DNA of 64,000 nucleotides from Ruminococcaceae bacterium KH2T8 (GCA_900111435.1 FOIY01000001.1:806001-870000); one strand, 5' to 3'. Positions 9,443 through 18,623 are shown, numbered from the stretch's first letter. Numbers and translations are program-made. The notes: generated by a model from the sequence alone, not told the origin.

Positions 9443-11588
9443 TTAACCTCATATATGTGTCGGAAGACTTAAGGCTGACCTTTCCGTCACTCGGGAGAAA
9501 ACTGAAGCAGACTCTGAGCGAACCGTGTCTTCCAAGTTTCATGATACCCGCCTCCGAGAATACGTCAAGACATCTTTCGAGCTGGAACGGTGTGATCTTG
9601 GTATCCGACGCTCCCTCGATGAGCTTCGCCAGAAGAGTGACATCAGCGGTCGAAATACCGCTTCCGCACTTATCCGCCAGCACTTTATAACATGCCGTGT
9701 ACTGCGCCTTTGACGGAATGAACACCTGATCTGCCGTAGACTTCGCGAGCTTGCCGATCTGCTCGAGTGGCATTCCGGATCTGTACAGATCCTCGGCTAT
9801 ATCGGCCTTCTTCCATATGAAGGAACCGTCGAATACGGGCTCGATATCTTCGAGATAGAGGCTCAATAACGTAGAACCCCTGTAAGTATATTCATTCATG
9901 GTATAGGCGATGTTGACCCTGTCGCCTACCTTGAGGAGATCATAATACTGACCCATATTAAATCCGACTGCAGAGAGCGAACCCTTTCTGGAATCCTGTC
10001 TGCCGTCAGTAAGCTCGAGCCTTATGTGAGCACCGTCACTCATCGAAGCTATCTCGCTTATTATGAGATCCTTCGTGGAGAATACGGGCTTTTTATTCCC
10101 GATTCCGAAAGGCTTCAGCATATTGGTCTTCTCATATGTCTCGAAAGTGACCTGCTCGAAAGGGATCTGCGCATCGATAACGATCACATCCTCGTCATCA
10201 TCGTCCGCCTCTTCGTTATCGGACTTTTCACTGCTCTTTACCGAATGCTCTTCGAGGGCATTCATGAATTCGGAGAGCCTCTTCTTCTCGACTACGAGCC
10301 CCGCAGCCTTCTTATGACCGCCGAAAGTAACGCACTTGTCCGCTATATCCTCGAGCGTGGCAAAAAGATCATATTCGCCATACGCTCTTCCCGATCCTTT
10401 AACGTTAGCCGTCTCGATCGAGTCATCGGTAAAGACGATCGCCGTCCTCCTGAAATGCTGAGCGAGCTTACCCGCCACGATACCGAGAACACCCTGATGC
10501 CACTTACTGCCATAGACAACGATAGGACCCTGCGTATTAGTAAGAAGCCACTTCTCGGGCCTTGCGGGATCCTCTATCTGGGCTACCGCTTCGGCAAACA
10601 CTGCCGCCTCGATCTGCTTACGCTCCTCATTTTGTCTTCCCAAAGCCTCTGCGGCTTCTCTTACCGCGGTCTCATCGTCCTCAAGGAAGAGCTTCAGCGC
10701 ATCGGAAGAATCGTAGAGTCTTCCCGCTGCATTGATCCTCGGAACGAAATTAAACGAAAGATATGTCTCATCGAGCTTCTTGCCGGGATCGAGTATCAGG
10801 TTGTTCATTATCCTGACACCGGGATTCACGGCATCTTTCATGCTCTTAAATGCCTTCTTGATGATGGTCCTGTTCTCACCGGTAACGGGTACCAGGTCTG
10901 CGATGGTGGCAAGCCCTGCAAGTTCAAGAGCCTGTCGCCAGATGTTGCCGTTGACCTTGAATCTCTCATCCCTGCCCATGGCTTCGATGATCTTTAAGGC
11001 TACTCCCGCTCCGCATAATTCCTTGAAAGGATAAGTTGTATCCTCTATCTTCGCGCAGATAAGGGCATCCGCCTCGGGAAGCTCCTCCTTGACGTTATGG
11101 TGATCGGATACAATGACCTTGATCCCGTGTTCCTTCACCCTTTTGACCGTATCTATGTTGGTGATACCGCAGTCTACCGTGATGAGAAGATCGGGAGAAT
11201 GCTCTATTACCTTATCCAGGATATTCTCGGTAAGGCCGTAGCCGTGCTCGGCTCTGTGCGGGACTATATAGTCAACGTTGGCCGAATGGCTCCTGAAGTA
11301 TCTGACCATTATGGATGTGGCGGTAACTCCGTCGCAATCATAGTCTCCGTATACAAGGATCTTGCCCTTGTTCTCCATTACCTCGCAGATGATATCGACG
11401 GCCTTCCTCATATCATTGAAGAGGAAAGGGTCGTTCCACATACCTCCGCCGTCAAGGATAAACTCTTTCTTCTTCTCGGGCGAATCGATCTGTCTGGATC
11501 TTAACAGTTCGTCGATAAGAGCGTCAGCATCCTCCTCTTCAAAGGATACCGCCGTCTTCCACTTCTTCGCAGTCAACAACATACACAT
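9429..11588 (-). CDS. recJ: single-stranded-DNA-specific exonuclease RecJ
   Basis: A 719-residue DHH-superfamily 5'-3' ssDNA exonuclease for recombination and repair. Seen: motif I VYGDYDCDGVTATS near residue 85, the LLITVDCGITN motif, the DHH motif VSDHHNVKEELPEADA, the DHHA1 motif FGGHKKAAGL near residue 420, and a C-terminal OB-like domain. An acidic insert (EEADDDDEDVIVID) follows DHHA1. Two nearby ATGs (11588 and 11582) are possible starts and neither has a strong ribosome site. It is followed by overlapping relA, a pairing that couples repair nuclease and stringent-response genes in one transcript. Confidence 0.94.
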   Translation of the reverse strand: MCMLLTAKKWKTAVSFEEEDADALIDELLRSRQIDSPEKKKEFILDGGGMWNDPFLFNDMRKAVDIICEVMENKGKILVYGDYDCDGVTATSIMVRYFRSHSANVDYIVPHRAEHGYGLTENILDKVIEHSPDLLITVDCGITNIDTVKRVKEHGIKVIVSDHHNVKEELPEADALICAKIEDTTYPFKELCGAGVALKIIEAMGRDERFKVNGNIWRQALELAGLATIADLVPVTGENRTIIKKAFKSMKDAVNPGVRIMNNLILDPGKKLDETYLSFNFVPRINAAGRLYDSSDALKLFLEDDETAVREAAEALGRQNEERKQIEAAVFAEAVAQIEDPARPEKWLLTNTQGPIVVYGSKWHQGVLGIVAGKLAQHFRRTAIVFTDDSIETANVKGSGRAYGEYDLFATLEDIADKCVTFGGHKKAAGLVVEKKRLSEFMNALEEHSVKSSEKSDNEEADDDDEDVIVIDAQIPFEQVTFETYEKTNMLKPFGIGNKKPVFSTKDLIISEIASMSDGAHIRLELTDGRQDSRKGSLSAVGFNMGQYYDLLKVGDRVNIAYTMNEYTYRGSTLLSLYLEDIEPVFDGSFIWKKADIAEDLYRSGMPLEQIGKLAKSTADQVFIPSKAQYTACYKVLADKCGSGISTADVTLLAKLIEGASDTKITPFQLERCLDVFSEAGIMKLGRHGSLRVCFSFLPSDGKVSLKSSDTYMRLNADG

Positions 11589-11676
11589 ACTCGCAATGAT
11601 TATTTTGTAACCATTTTAACAGAGTTGGGTCAAATAATAAACATCACCGGTCGCGTGGTTTTCTGTACACAATGAA

Positions 11677-11704
11677 ATATCCGGCTCCCGAAGGAACCGG
11701 ATAT
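11677..11704 (-). terminator. intrinsic terminator of the lipoprotein gene
   Basis: A hairpin of 12 base pairs with one mismatch (ATATCCGG core, four-base CGAA loop) lies 21 bases beyond the lipoprotein stop codon; in the direction of that gene it is followed by TTTCATT, a weak T-tract. Confidence 0.6.
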
Positions 11705-11724
11705 AAGGTATGACCTGGTCAATA

Positions 11725-13089
11725 TCAATATGCGCCTACATAGCAAACAGCGATGATCTGATCAGCGCCGCCGTGAGAAACTATGACGATGTAGTAACCG
11801 TCCGGAAGAGCTGCGTCTCCATTCTCATATGTGAAATCATAATACATTTCGCCATAGTCGCCATATATTACAGGATCTGCAGTGAAAGTACCAAGATCCT
11901 GATCAAGATCCGTACCGTCTGCAGAGTAATAATACTGATAAGTAACTGCACCAAGAGATTCATCATAGCATCTGCATGTAAGATCTACATAGGTATTATC
12001 GGAATCATACAGACCGAAAGTATCCGTGGCGGAATAACGGTTGTACCAGTAAGCTGTGTCTGTACCTTCATAGAAATCAGAAGAATATGTCTGATACTCA
12101 ACACAACCGACATGATCAGCGTAAGTCTCACCTGTAGACTGAGGCTCAGATGCAACAGCAGCAGCTTCAAGAGTTACAGTACAGGAATCGCTTGCAAGAA
12201 CGTTGCCGTCACCGTCATAGAATGTGATGGTGTAAGTACCTGCAGGGAAACAACCTGTATCAGCATCAAGGAAGCCGGAATCAACATCATAGTCATGAAC
12301 ATAAGCGTCGTATGTTCCTGTCTCTGTGAAGATAACAGAACCGTTGTACTCAACCTCGTAATAGATAGAATCGAATGCGGCAGAATCCTCGATAAGTGAA
12401 GCTTCGTAATCAAGCTCTGCATCGATAACTGTTGTGTTGTGGTAAACAGGATCTGTGTCGCCACCCTCATCTTCAAACCACCAATCAAGCTGATCGGGAT
12501 TAAGGATAGCTGCTGCAAGAGGAAGAGTGAATGAGAACTCATCCCCCGTGAACTCATAGAGCTTATCAAATACCTTAGTGTAATTAGAACCAAGCCAATC
12601 ACCGTCATCCGTTCTCTCGAACTCAAGAGTAACGGAGATCTCTGTTGTATCAGCATCAGCTACTGCAGATGCAAAAGCATCAGCGTCTGTGATGGAATCG
12701 TCATCAACAAGATCGGAATAGTCAGCGATAGTAAATGTTACGTCTACAGAACCCTCACCGCTCTTCTTTGCTGCTTCAACAGACTCTTCGTCGATCTCAT
12801 AAGAGATAGTGTCTGCAATTGCATTAAGAACTGTAGCAGTATCAGCGGAATAGAGCTCACCCTCGCTGAATGTAAGCTTGCCTTCCCACTCTTCCTGAAT
12901 GTCTTCGAAGTCTTCTGTGGAAAGCTTAGCGAGCTTGCCGATATTGCATGCTGCCAATTCCTTAGCGTATGAATCAGCTGCGTCGAGAACTTCATCCTTG
13001 GACTTATCAAGGAATGAACATCCTGCCATCGAGAAAACGAGAGCAGAAGCAACTGCAAGAGAAACTGTCTTCTTTAAGTATTTGTTCAT
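11725..13089 (-). CDS. large acidic lipoprotein of unknown function
   Basis: A 454-residue lipoprotein. The ATG at 13089 has an excellent GGGAGG site and begins a lipoprotein signal peptide ending in the lipobox SMAGC, so the mature N-terminal cysteine is about residue 22. The mature protein is strongly acidic with few basic residues. An alpha/beta N-terminal part (about 25-190) resembles DUF5105-like extracellular domains only loosely; two beta-rich segments follow, one ending in FPAGTYTITFYDGDGNVLAS and a similar one ending in LPDGYYIVIVSHGGADQ, each perhaps an Ig-like module. Serine-, Asp- and Tyr-rich composition suits a surface-exposed, calcium-tolerant protein. I cannot assign a role. 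It lies downstream of rpsU but is separated from it by a terminator. Confidence 0.75.
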   Translation of the reverse strand: MNKYLKKTVSLAVASALVFSMAGCSFLDKSKDEVLDAADSYAKELAACNIGKLAKLSTEDFEDIQEEWEGKLTFSEGELYSADTATVLNAIADTISYEIDEESVEAAKKSGEGSVDVTFTIADYSDLVDDDSITDADAFASAVADADTTEISVTLEFERTDDGDWLGSNYTKVFDKLYEFTGDEFSFTLPLAAAILNPDQLDWWFEDEGGDTDPVYHNTTVIDAELDYEASLIEDSAAFDSIYYEVEYNGSVIFTETGTYDAYVHDYDVDSGFLDADTGCFPAGTYTITFYDGDGNVLASDSCTVTLEAAAVASEPQSTGETYADHVGCVEYQTYSSDFYEGTDTAYWYNRYSATDTFGLYDSDNTYVDLTCRCYDESLGAVTYQYYYSADGTDLDQDLGTFTADPVIYGDYGEMYYDFTYENGDAALPDGYYIVIVSHGGADQIIAVCYVGAY

Positions 13090-13201
13090 ATTACCTCCCT
13101 TTGGCCTATAGACTTCAGCAACTTTAAACAACAATGATCTTGTTATGTACCTTACATACGGTATTTTATCATAAGCACTAAGATCGCCTGCGTTTTTGCA
13201 C

Positions 13202-13232
13202 AAAAAGTCGGCCTTCCATATGGAAGACCGAC
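13202..13232 (-). terminator. intrinsic terminator of rpsU
   Basis: An 11-base-pair stem with one mismatch (arms GTCGGTCTTCC and GGAAGGCCGAC on the minus strand, ATAT loop) is followed by TTTTTG in the direction of rpsU, 19 bases after its stop codon. Confidence 0.85.
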
Positions 13233-13251
13233 CGTGATATGCAACTGTTGA

Positions 13252-13425
13252 TCAGCGCTTGCGCTTTCTAGCTGCCTCAGACTTCTTCTTACGGCGAACA
13301 GAGGGCTTCTCATAGTGCTCTCTCTTACGAACCTCAGCGAGAACGCCCGATCTTGCGCAGGAACGCTTAAAACGGCGCAACGCACTGTCAAGGGACTCAT
13401 TCTCCTTAACTCTGATTTCCGACAT
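13252..13425 (-). CDS. rpsU: 30S ribosomal protein S21
   Basis: A 57-residue, strongly basic protein, the normal length of bS21 in Firmicutes. The start [20 protein letters not shown] and the basic tail [18 protein letters not shown] are diagnostic. It is a small-subunit protein near the anti-Shine-Dalgarno end of 16S rRNA. Of two ATGs, 13431 directly abuts the GAGGAGGG site, so the ATG at 13425, six bases farther, is the functional start. It has its own strong promoter and terminator and thus is monocistronic. Confidence 0.97.
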   Translation of the reverse strand: MSEIRVKENESLDSALRRFKRSCARSGVLAEVRKREHYEKPSVRRKKKSEAARKRKR

Positions 13426-13465
13426 CTCCATCCCTCCTCTCGTGCGTGGCGTTAATAACTCGCAT

Positions 13466-13494
13466 ATTATAACCGAGACTTTTGCAATCGTCAA
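13466..13494 (-). promoter_or_regulatory. strong promoter of rpsU
   Basis: On the minus strand TTGACG (13489-13494) is followed after exactly 17 bases by a perfect TATAAT (13466-13471). It is about 40 bases upstream of the rpsU start codon and is one of the best sigma-A-type promoters in the window. Confidence 0.8.
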
Positions 13495-13566
13495 ATCCCT
13501 CATTCATTCGTTTTTAAAGATAAATTATAAATATATATTATTAGCATAAACTAACCGAGCAAAACA

Positions 13567-13575
13567 TGCTAAAAT
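13567..13575 (+). promoter_or_regulatory. candidate extended -10 promoter of the hydrogenase operon
   Basis: TGCTAAAAT (extended -10) lies 80 bases upstream of the hydrogenase operon in an AT-rich spacer; the -35 position reads only TAAACT. The leader contains GGAC(tttgt)GTCC nested inside GCTTAA...TTAAGC (about 13588-13628), a possible small hairpin. Confidence 0.45.
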
Positions 13576-13654
13576 ATAAAACCGAGCGCTTAATCAAGGA
13601 CTTTGTGTCCGTAACTATGGCTTAAGCAATAAAATTTTCGATCCCGGAGGATTT

Positions 13655-15487
13655 ATGAGCAGACTTACAAATGTCACCACAACTCTGGCTCAGGAAACCG
13701 TCGAGGAGCTTTACAAGGACATCGAAAGAAACATACAGACCAGCCAGCCCGGTCTTTGTCCCGTAGACCTCGCAGCAGCATTCCTGCACCTGAGTCACGC
13801 ACGTTCTTGCGGAAAGTGTACACCTTGCCGTATCGGACTCGGCAGACTCGAAGAACTTATCAATTCGGTTCTTGACGGCACAGCCGACTATTCAACTCTC
13901 GATGCTATCGAGAAGACGGCCGAAAGTATCTTCCGCTCCGCCGACTGCGCTATCGGATCCGAGGCAGCAAGAATGGCTATCAAGGCAGTAAAGGGCTTCA
14001 GAGATGATTTTGAAGAGCACATCAACCATGGAAGATGTAAGCTCCAGAACTTCAAGTCGGTACCCTGTGTGGCTGAGTGTCCCGCTCACGTTGATATTCC
14101 CGGCTATATAGCCCTTATCCACGAAGGAAGATACGATGATGCCGTTAAGCTCATCCGTAAGGACAATCCCTTCCCTGCAACATGCGGCATGATCTGCGAG
14201 CATCCCTGTGAGGAGCACTGCAGAAGAACACTCGTTGATGACGCCATCAACATCAGAGGTCTTAAGAGATATGCCGTTGAGCACGAGTCTGAAGTCAAGG
14301 CTCCCAAGAAGTACGAAGCTACAGGAAAGAAGATCGGTATCGTAGGCGGCGGTCCCGCCGGTCTTACGGCTGCTTATTTCCTTTCCGTCATGGGTCACGA
14401 GTGTACCGTTTACGAGCAGAGAGACAAGCTCGGCGGAATGCTCAGATACGGTATCCCGAGCTATCGTCTCCCCAGAGAGATCCTCGATAAGGAGATCGAG
14501 AACATCAAGCTCGCAGGATTCAAGACTATTACAAACATCTCCGTGGGCAAGGACATCACTATGGCCGAGCTCAAGGAGAAGTACGACGCAGTATATATCT
14601 CCATCGGTGCTCATACCGACAACAAGATCGGTATCGACGGCGAGGACGCTGAAGGCGTTATCTCAGCCGTTGAGATGCTCAGAGGCATCGGTGACGGCAA
14701 TATGCCTGATTTCAAGGGTCAGGATATCGTAGTCGTAGGCGGCGGTAACGTTGCAATGGACGTTGCAAGATCTGCCATCAGACTCGGTGCCAACACAGTC
14801 AAGATCGCTTACAGAAGACGTAAGGTCGACATGACTGCTCTCGCAGAAGAGGTCGAAGGCGCAGTTGCAGACGGCTGTGAGATCTTAGAGCTCAATGCTC
14901 CCACAAAGATCGAGAAGACAGCCGACGGCAAGGTCGCAGCCCTTTGGGTACAGCCTCAGATCGTAGGCGAAGTCAAGTGGGGACGTCCCGCTCCCGTTAA
15001 CGCCGAAGCACCCGAAGTACGCCTTGCTTGCGACAAGGTACTCGTAGCTATCGGACAGGGCATCGAATCCGAGCACTTCGGTGAGTTCGGTATTCCCTTG
15101 AACAGAAAGAAGATCGCTGCTACGGATGCAGGCGACTTCTCCGAGGTTGACGGCGTATTCGCAGGCGGTGACTGCGTTACGGGTCCCGCTACAGTTATCA
15201 AGGCTATAGCTGGCGGCAAGGTCGCTGCAGCAAACATAGACGAGTATCTCGGCTTCAAGCACGAGATCACGAGCGGCGTAGATCTTCCTCCCGTAAGATT
15301 TGACGACAGAGAGCCTATGGGAAGAGTCAATATGACAGAGCGTTCCGCAAGCGAGAGAACAAAGGACTTCAACTTGATGGAACTTCCCATGACAGATCAG
15401 GAGGCTTGCCAGGAATCTGCAAGATGCCTTCAGTGCGATCATTTTGGTTGCGGAAAGCTTAAAGGAGGCAGAGAGTTCAAATGGTAA
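13655..15487 (+). CDS. NuoF-type iron-sulfur / GltD-like FAD- and NAD(P)-binding oxidoreductase, hydrogenase partner
   Basis: A 610-residue fusion. Residues about 40-120 match only the C-terminal 4Fe-4S domain of NuoF/HydB (Cys 52, 55, 58 in SCGKCTPCRIG and Cys 98); the FMN and NADH domain of NuoF is absent. Residues about 125-560 are a GltD-like flavoprotein: N-terminal Fe-S cysteines (138, 142, then CGMICEHPCEEHC at 177-189), FAD-binding IGIVGGGPAGLTAA at 227-240, and a second Rossmann motif IVVVGGGNVAMDVARSA for NAD(P)H. A C-terminal CLQCDHFGCG adds more cysteines. It overlaps the hydrogenase gene by 7 bases. I infer that it carries electrons between NAD(P)H and the hydrogenase, perhaps with ferredoxin. 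GGAGG precedes the ATG. Confidence 0.88.
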   Translation: MSRLTNVTTTLAQETVEELYKDIERNIQTSQPGLCPVDLAAAFLHLSHARSCGKCTPCRIGLGRLEELINSVLDGTADYSTLDAIEKTAESIFRSADCAIGSEAARMAIKAVKGFRDDFEEHINHGRCKLQNFKSVPCVAECPAHVDIPGYIALIHEGRYDDAVKLIRKDNPFPATCGMICEHPCEEHCRRTLVDDAINIRGLKRYAVEHESEVKAPKKYEATGKKIGIVGGGPAGLTAAYFLSVMGHECTVYEQRDKLGGMLRYGIPSYRLPREILDKEIENIKLAGFKTITNISVGKDITMAELKEKYDAVYISIGAHTDNKIGIDGEDAEGVISAVEMLRGIGDGNMPDFKGQDIVVVGGGNVAMDVARSAIRLGANTVKIAYRRRKVDMTALAEEVEGAVADGCEILELNAPTKIEKTADGKVAALWVQPQIVGEVKWGRPAPVNAEAPEVRLACDKVLVAIGQGIESEHFGEFGIPLNRKKIAATDAGDFSEVDGVFAGGDCVTGPATVIKAIAGGKVAAANIDEYLGFKHEITSGVDLPPVRFDDREPMGRVNMTERSASERTKDFNLMELPMTDQEACQESARCLQCDHFGCGKLKGGREFKW

Positions 15488-17211
15488 GTGTAACTATCGA
15501 TAATAAGAAAGTAAGTGTTCCCGAGGGAACAACTATCCTCAATGCGGCTAAGTCCGTCGGGATCAATATCCCTACCCTCTGCTACTGGGAAGGATTGAAC
15601 GAGATCGGTGCATGCCGCGTGTGTGTTGTAGAGGTCGAAGGTAAGAAGCGTCTTCCCGCTGCCTGCAATACCGCAGTAGAAGAAGGAATGGTCATCAGGA
15701 CTAACTCCAAGAAGGTAAGAGATGCAAGACTCGCAAATGTCGAGCTTATCCTTTCCGAGCACTACAGCCACTGTACGACATGTGTAAGATCCGGCAACTG
15801 TTCTCTTCAGAAGCTCGCTAACGATCTCAATATCCACGAGATCCCTTACGAGTATCACGTTCCTCACAAACACAGCAATAAGGCTTTCCCTCTTAACAGG
15901 GATTACTCCAGATGCGTTAAGTGCATGCGCTGTATCCAGATCTGCGAGAAGCAGGCAAGCAATATCTGGGATCTTGTAAACACTGGTTCAAGAGCTACCG
16001 TTGACGTAAACGGCGCATATTCTCTCGAGGAATCCGACTGCGCACTTTGCGGACAGTGCATCACTCACTGCCCGGTCGGCGCTCTAACCGAAAGAGACGA
16101 TACGACCAAGGTCATCGATGCTCTCACGGATCCTGATAAGATCACCGTAGTACAGATCGCCCCTTCTATCAGAACAGCATGGGGCGAGCCTTTCGGTCTT
16201 TCTCCCGAGGAGGCTACAGTCGAAAGACTCTGCTCCGCTTTGAAGATCATGGGCTTTGACTATGTATTCGATACAAACTTCACGGCTGACCTTACGATCA
16301 TGGAGGAAGGCTCCGAGTTCCTCGGACGTCTCTCTGACAAGGAGAACAACAAGTTCCCTATGTTCACATCCTGCTGCCCCGGTTGGGTAAGATTCGTCAA
16401 GGCTCACTACCCTGAGTTCGTTGATAATCTCTCAACAGCAAAGTCACCTCAGCAGATGTTCGGTGCAGTAGCAAAGAGCTACTACGCAGATATCCTCAAG
16501 GTAGATCCTTCCAAGATCTTCTGCGTATCCATCATGCCCTGCCTTGCAAAGAAGCATGAGTGTGCTATCCCCGCTATGAACGATGCATGCGGCGATCCTG
16601 ATGTAGATGTTGTACTTACGACAAGAGAAGTTGACAGACTCATCAAGGCTGAGCAGATCAATCCCGGCGAGATCGAGGACCGTGCACTTGATATGCCTCT
16701 CGGTATCGGTTCCGGCGCAGGTAACATCTTCGGTGCTACAGGCGGTGTTATGGAGGCTGCTCTCCGTACGGCTTATAACCTCGTAACAGGCAAGAACCCT
16801 GATCCCGATGCATTCAAGGCAGTAAGAGGTCAGGACGGCTGGAAGGAATCCGAGTTTGAGATCAACGGCATCACGTTGAAGGTAGCCGTAGTCAACGGTC
16901 TCGGCAATGCCGATAAGCTCCTTAAGGCTATCAAGTCAGGTGAGGTCAGCTATGACTTCGTAGAGGTCATGGCTTGTCCCGGCGGATGTGTCGGCGGAGG
17001 CGGACAGCCTATGCACGACAATAAGGAGATGGCTCCCGAGCGTGCTCCCGTCCTTTACAGTCAGGATAAGAAGAACGTTCTCCGTTTCTCACATGAGAAC
17101 CCTTCTATCAAGGCTATCTACAACGATTACCTTGAAAAGCCCCTGTCTCACAGATCTCATAAGCTTCTCCATACTGATCATCACGCATGGAAGATGCCTA
17201 ACGAGGACTGA
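15481..17211 (+). CDS. hydA: [FeFe] hydrogenase catalytic subunit (group A, M3 architecture)
   Basis: A 576-residue iron-only hydrogenase that reversibly makes H2, almost exactly the length of Clostridium pasteurianum CpI. Domains: 2Fe-2S ferredoxin (Cys 34, 45, 48, 62), His-Cys cluster (His 94, Cys 98, 101, 107), two 4Fe-4S clusters (Cys 145, 148, 151, 155 and 187, 190, 193, 197), then the H-cluster domain with L1 FTSCCPGW (Cys 298/299), L2 IMPCLAKKHE (Cys 354) and L3 EVMACPGGCVGGGGQP (Cys 499, 503), and the small-subunit-like tail IYNDYLEKPLSHRSHKLLH. All cluster ligands are present, so it should be active. It is cotranscribed with the flavoprotein partner; no HydC/NuoE gene or maturases (HydEFG) are in this window. 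Confidence 0.97.
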   Translation: MVSVTIDNKKVSVPEGTTILNAAKSVGINIPTLCYWEGLNEIGACRVCVVEVEGKKRLPAACNTAVEEGMVIRTNSKKVRDARLANVELILSEHYSHCTTCVRSGNCSLQKLANDLNIHEIPYEYHVPHKHSNKAFPLNRDYSRCVKCMRCIQICEKQASNIWDLVNTGSRATVDVNGAYSLEESDCALCGQCITHCPVGALTERDDTTKVIDALTDPDKITVVQIAPSIRTAWGEPFGLSPEEATVERLCSALKIMGFDYVFDTNFTADLTIMEEGSEFLGRLSDKENNKFPMFTSCCPGWVRFVKAHYPEFVDNLSTAKSPQQMFGAVAKSYYADILKVDPSKIFCVSIMPCLAKKHECAIPAMNDACGDPDVDVVLTTREVDRLIKAEQINPGEIEDRALDMPLGIGSGAGNIFGATGGVMEAALRTAYNLVTGKNPDPDAFKAVRGQDGWKESEFEINGITLKVAVVNGLGNADKLLKAIKSGEVSYDFVEVMACPGGCVGGGGQPMHDNKEMAPERAPVLYSQDKKNVLRFSHENPSIKAIYNDYLEKPLSHRSHKLLHTDHHAWKMPNED

Positions 17212-17236
17212 TAAGATAAGACTATAAGTTCACTAA

Positions 17237-17268
17237 AGAACGTCCGCTTCACGGCGGGCGTTCTTTTT
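17237..17268 (+). terminator. intrinsic terminator of the hydrogenase operon
   Basis: An 11-pair stem (AGAACGTCCGC with GCGGGCGTTCT, one G-T pair) followed by TTTTT, 26 bases after the hydrogenase stop codon. Confidence 0.9.
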
Positions 17269-17274
17269 GTGCAT

Positions 17275-17300
17275 GAAAAAAGCGGGCCCGAAGGCCCGCT
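17275..17300 (-). terminator. intrinsic terminator of the hibernation-factor gene
   Basis: An 8-pair GC-rich stem (AGCGGGCC / GGCCCGCT, four-base loop) followed on the minus strand by six T residues. It faces the plus-strand terminator at 17237-17268, so the two convergent units are cleanly separated. Confidence 0.9.
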
Positions 17301-17333
17301 CCCTTATACTGTTACTATATCCTGCTTAAGGAA

Positions 17334-17879
17334 TCAATACTCCGGCTCAAGGAGACCGTAGTTACCGTCGTTCCTCTTATAGATGACACAAACGGAATCC
17401 GTCTCTGCATCGAGATATACGAGGAAGTTGTGTCCGAGCATCTCCATCTGAAGAATGGCATCCTCTGAAGTCATGGGGCGAAGTTCGAATGTCTTTCTTC
17501 TTGTGATCTTCTTATCTTCCGGCTCGTACTCGTAATCATAATCTGCGCCGTTATCCTCTTCAAGATAGCTGACGATCTGAGGATATTCTTTCTTCTTCTT
17601 AAGGAACTTAGTCTTCTGACGTCTGATCTGAGACTCAAGCTTATCTACTGTCTTATCTACTGCAGTAAGGATCTCCTCGTCACGAGCCTCTGCTCTGTAG
17701 ATCTTGCCGTCCAGCTTGAGTGTTACCTCAACTACCATACGGCTTCCTTCGGGTCTTATGCGGACATTAAAGCTGCCTTCGTCACCGAAATATCTGTCAA
17801 ACTTTGACATCTTGTCGACGATCTTGCCCTCAAGTCTTGTACCGATCTTGATACCGTTGCCCTGTGTAGTGATCTTCAT
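17334..17879 (-). CDS. hpf: ribosome hibernation promoting factor, long form
   Basis: A 181-residue long-form HPF (YvyD/RaiA family) that dimerises 70S ribosomes in stationary phase. The N-terminal ribosome-binding domain (1-105) has VEVTLKLDGKIYRAEARDE and the basic QIRRQKTKFLKKKKEY stretch; an acidic linker follows; the C-terminal dimerisation domain (about 125-180) carries RRKTFELRPMTSEDAILQME and the conserved LGHNFLVYLDAETDSVCVIY. The ATG has an AAGGA site. A TATAAT-like box lies in the AT-rich spacer about 50 bases upstream, but no clear -35 is seen. Confidence 0.95.
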   Translation of the reverse strand: MKITTQGNGIKIGTRLEGKIVDKMSKFDRYFGDEGSFNVRIRPEGSRMVVEVTLKLDGKIYRAEARDEEILTAVDKTVDKLESQIRRQKTKFLKKKKEYPQIVSYLEEDNGADYDYEYEPEDKKITRRKTFELRPMTSEDAILQMEMLGHNFLVYLDAETDSVCVIYKRNDGNYGLLEPEY

Positions 17880-17980
17880 ATAATCACATCCTTCCCTTTA
17901 AGACTTCTAAGGTATTGCTACCTATATCTAAATTATAAAGCAAGATTTATTAATTAACTGTAACGAATACCAAAATGTCA

Positions 17981-18013
17981 AAAAAATATCCCGACCGTAA
18001 ACAGTCGGGATAT
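17981..18013 (-). terminator. intrinsic terminator of the zinc-ribbon gene
   Basis: A perfect 10-pair stem (ATATCCCGAC / GTCGGGATAT, 8-base loop) followed on the minus strand by at least six T residues, 25 bases after the stop of the 141-residue protein gene. Confidence 0.9.
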
Positions 18014-18038
18014 GTGTGATTCAATGATATCAGAGGTT

Positions 18039-18464
18039 TTACTCCTCAGCGCTCTCCTCGGGCTTTTCCTCGATCTCGGGAGCAGCTTCAGCTGAATCTG
18101 TTGTCGCTGCCTTCTCCTCTGTAGCGACTTCAACATCAGGCTGAGCAGCCTTCTCGTCGAATCTGGAGCCGCACTTGAAGCAGAATGTGTACTCGAGGTT
18201 ATTCTCCGTACGACAGTTGGGGCAGAGCTTAAGGCCCTTTTCGTAAAGGATCTTCACGTTAAGATCTTCGATCTCCTTGGTAAGTCTCGTGATAGCCTCA
18301 CAACGTGTATTGATATCCTTTGTATTATCTACGTTAAGATCTTTATACTGATTATAGTAATAACGACCGATCTCGTCATAGTATCTGCTGATGGAAACTT
18401 TCTTCTCATCGATAGACTTCTGATAGTTGGCAATATTCTTAGCCTTAGGATCAAAGAGTGCCAT
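18039..18464 (-). CDS. coiled-coil zinc-ribbon protein
   Basis: A 141-residue cytoplasmic protein. Residues 1-75 are a predicted helical hairpin or coiled coil (KAKNIANYQKSIDEKKVSIS, then EAITRLTKEIEDLNVKILY). A zinc ribbon follows, CPNC at about 81-84 and CFKC at about 95-98, then a low-complexity acidic/alanine tail. Small zinc-ribbon proteins of this build are common in Clostridia and have no defined role. The ATG is preceded by GGGAGG. It is a single-gene unit with its own terminator; TATAAT is visible about 35 bases upstream. Confidence 0.75.
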   Translation of the reverse strand: MALFDPKAKNIANYQKSIDEKKVSISRYYDEIGRYYYNQYKDLNVDNTKDINTRCEAITRLTKEIEDLNVKILYEKGLKLCPNCRTENNLEYTFCFKCGSRFDEKAAQPDVEVATEEKAATTDSAEAAPEIEEKPEESAEE

Positions 18465-18556
18465 AGGAATAACCTCCCTTGTATTGATACCTGATATTAT
18501 ACACTAAAATATAAGCCTAATGTGATAATTAGTTGTAAACTCACGAATATGACCAC

Positions 18557-18592
18557 AAGAAAAGACCGCTCCACATTAGTGAAGCGGTCTTT
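18557..18592 (-). terminator. intrinsic terminator of gapA
   Basis: A perfect 10-pair stem (AAAGACCGCT / AGCGGTCTTT, 12-base loop) followed by TTTTC on the minus strand, 32 bases past the GAPDH stop codon. Confidence 0.85.
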
Positions 18593-18623
18593 GTTAACTG
18601 ATCAATAAATCGCTCAGTGGTTA

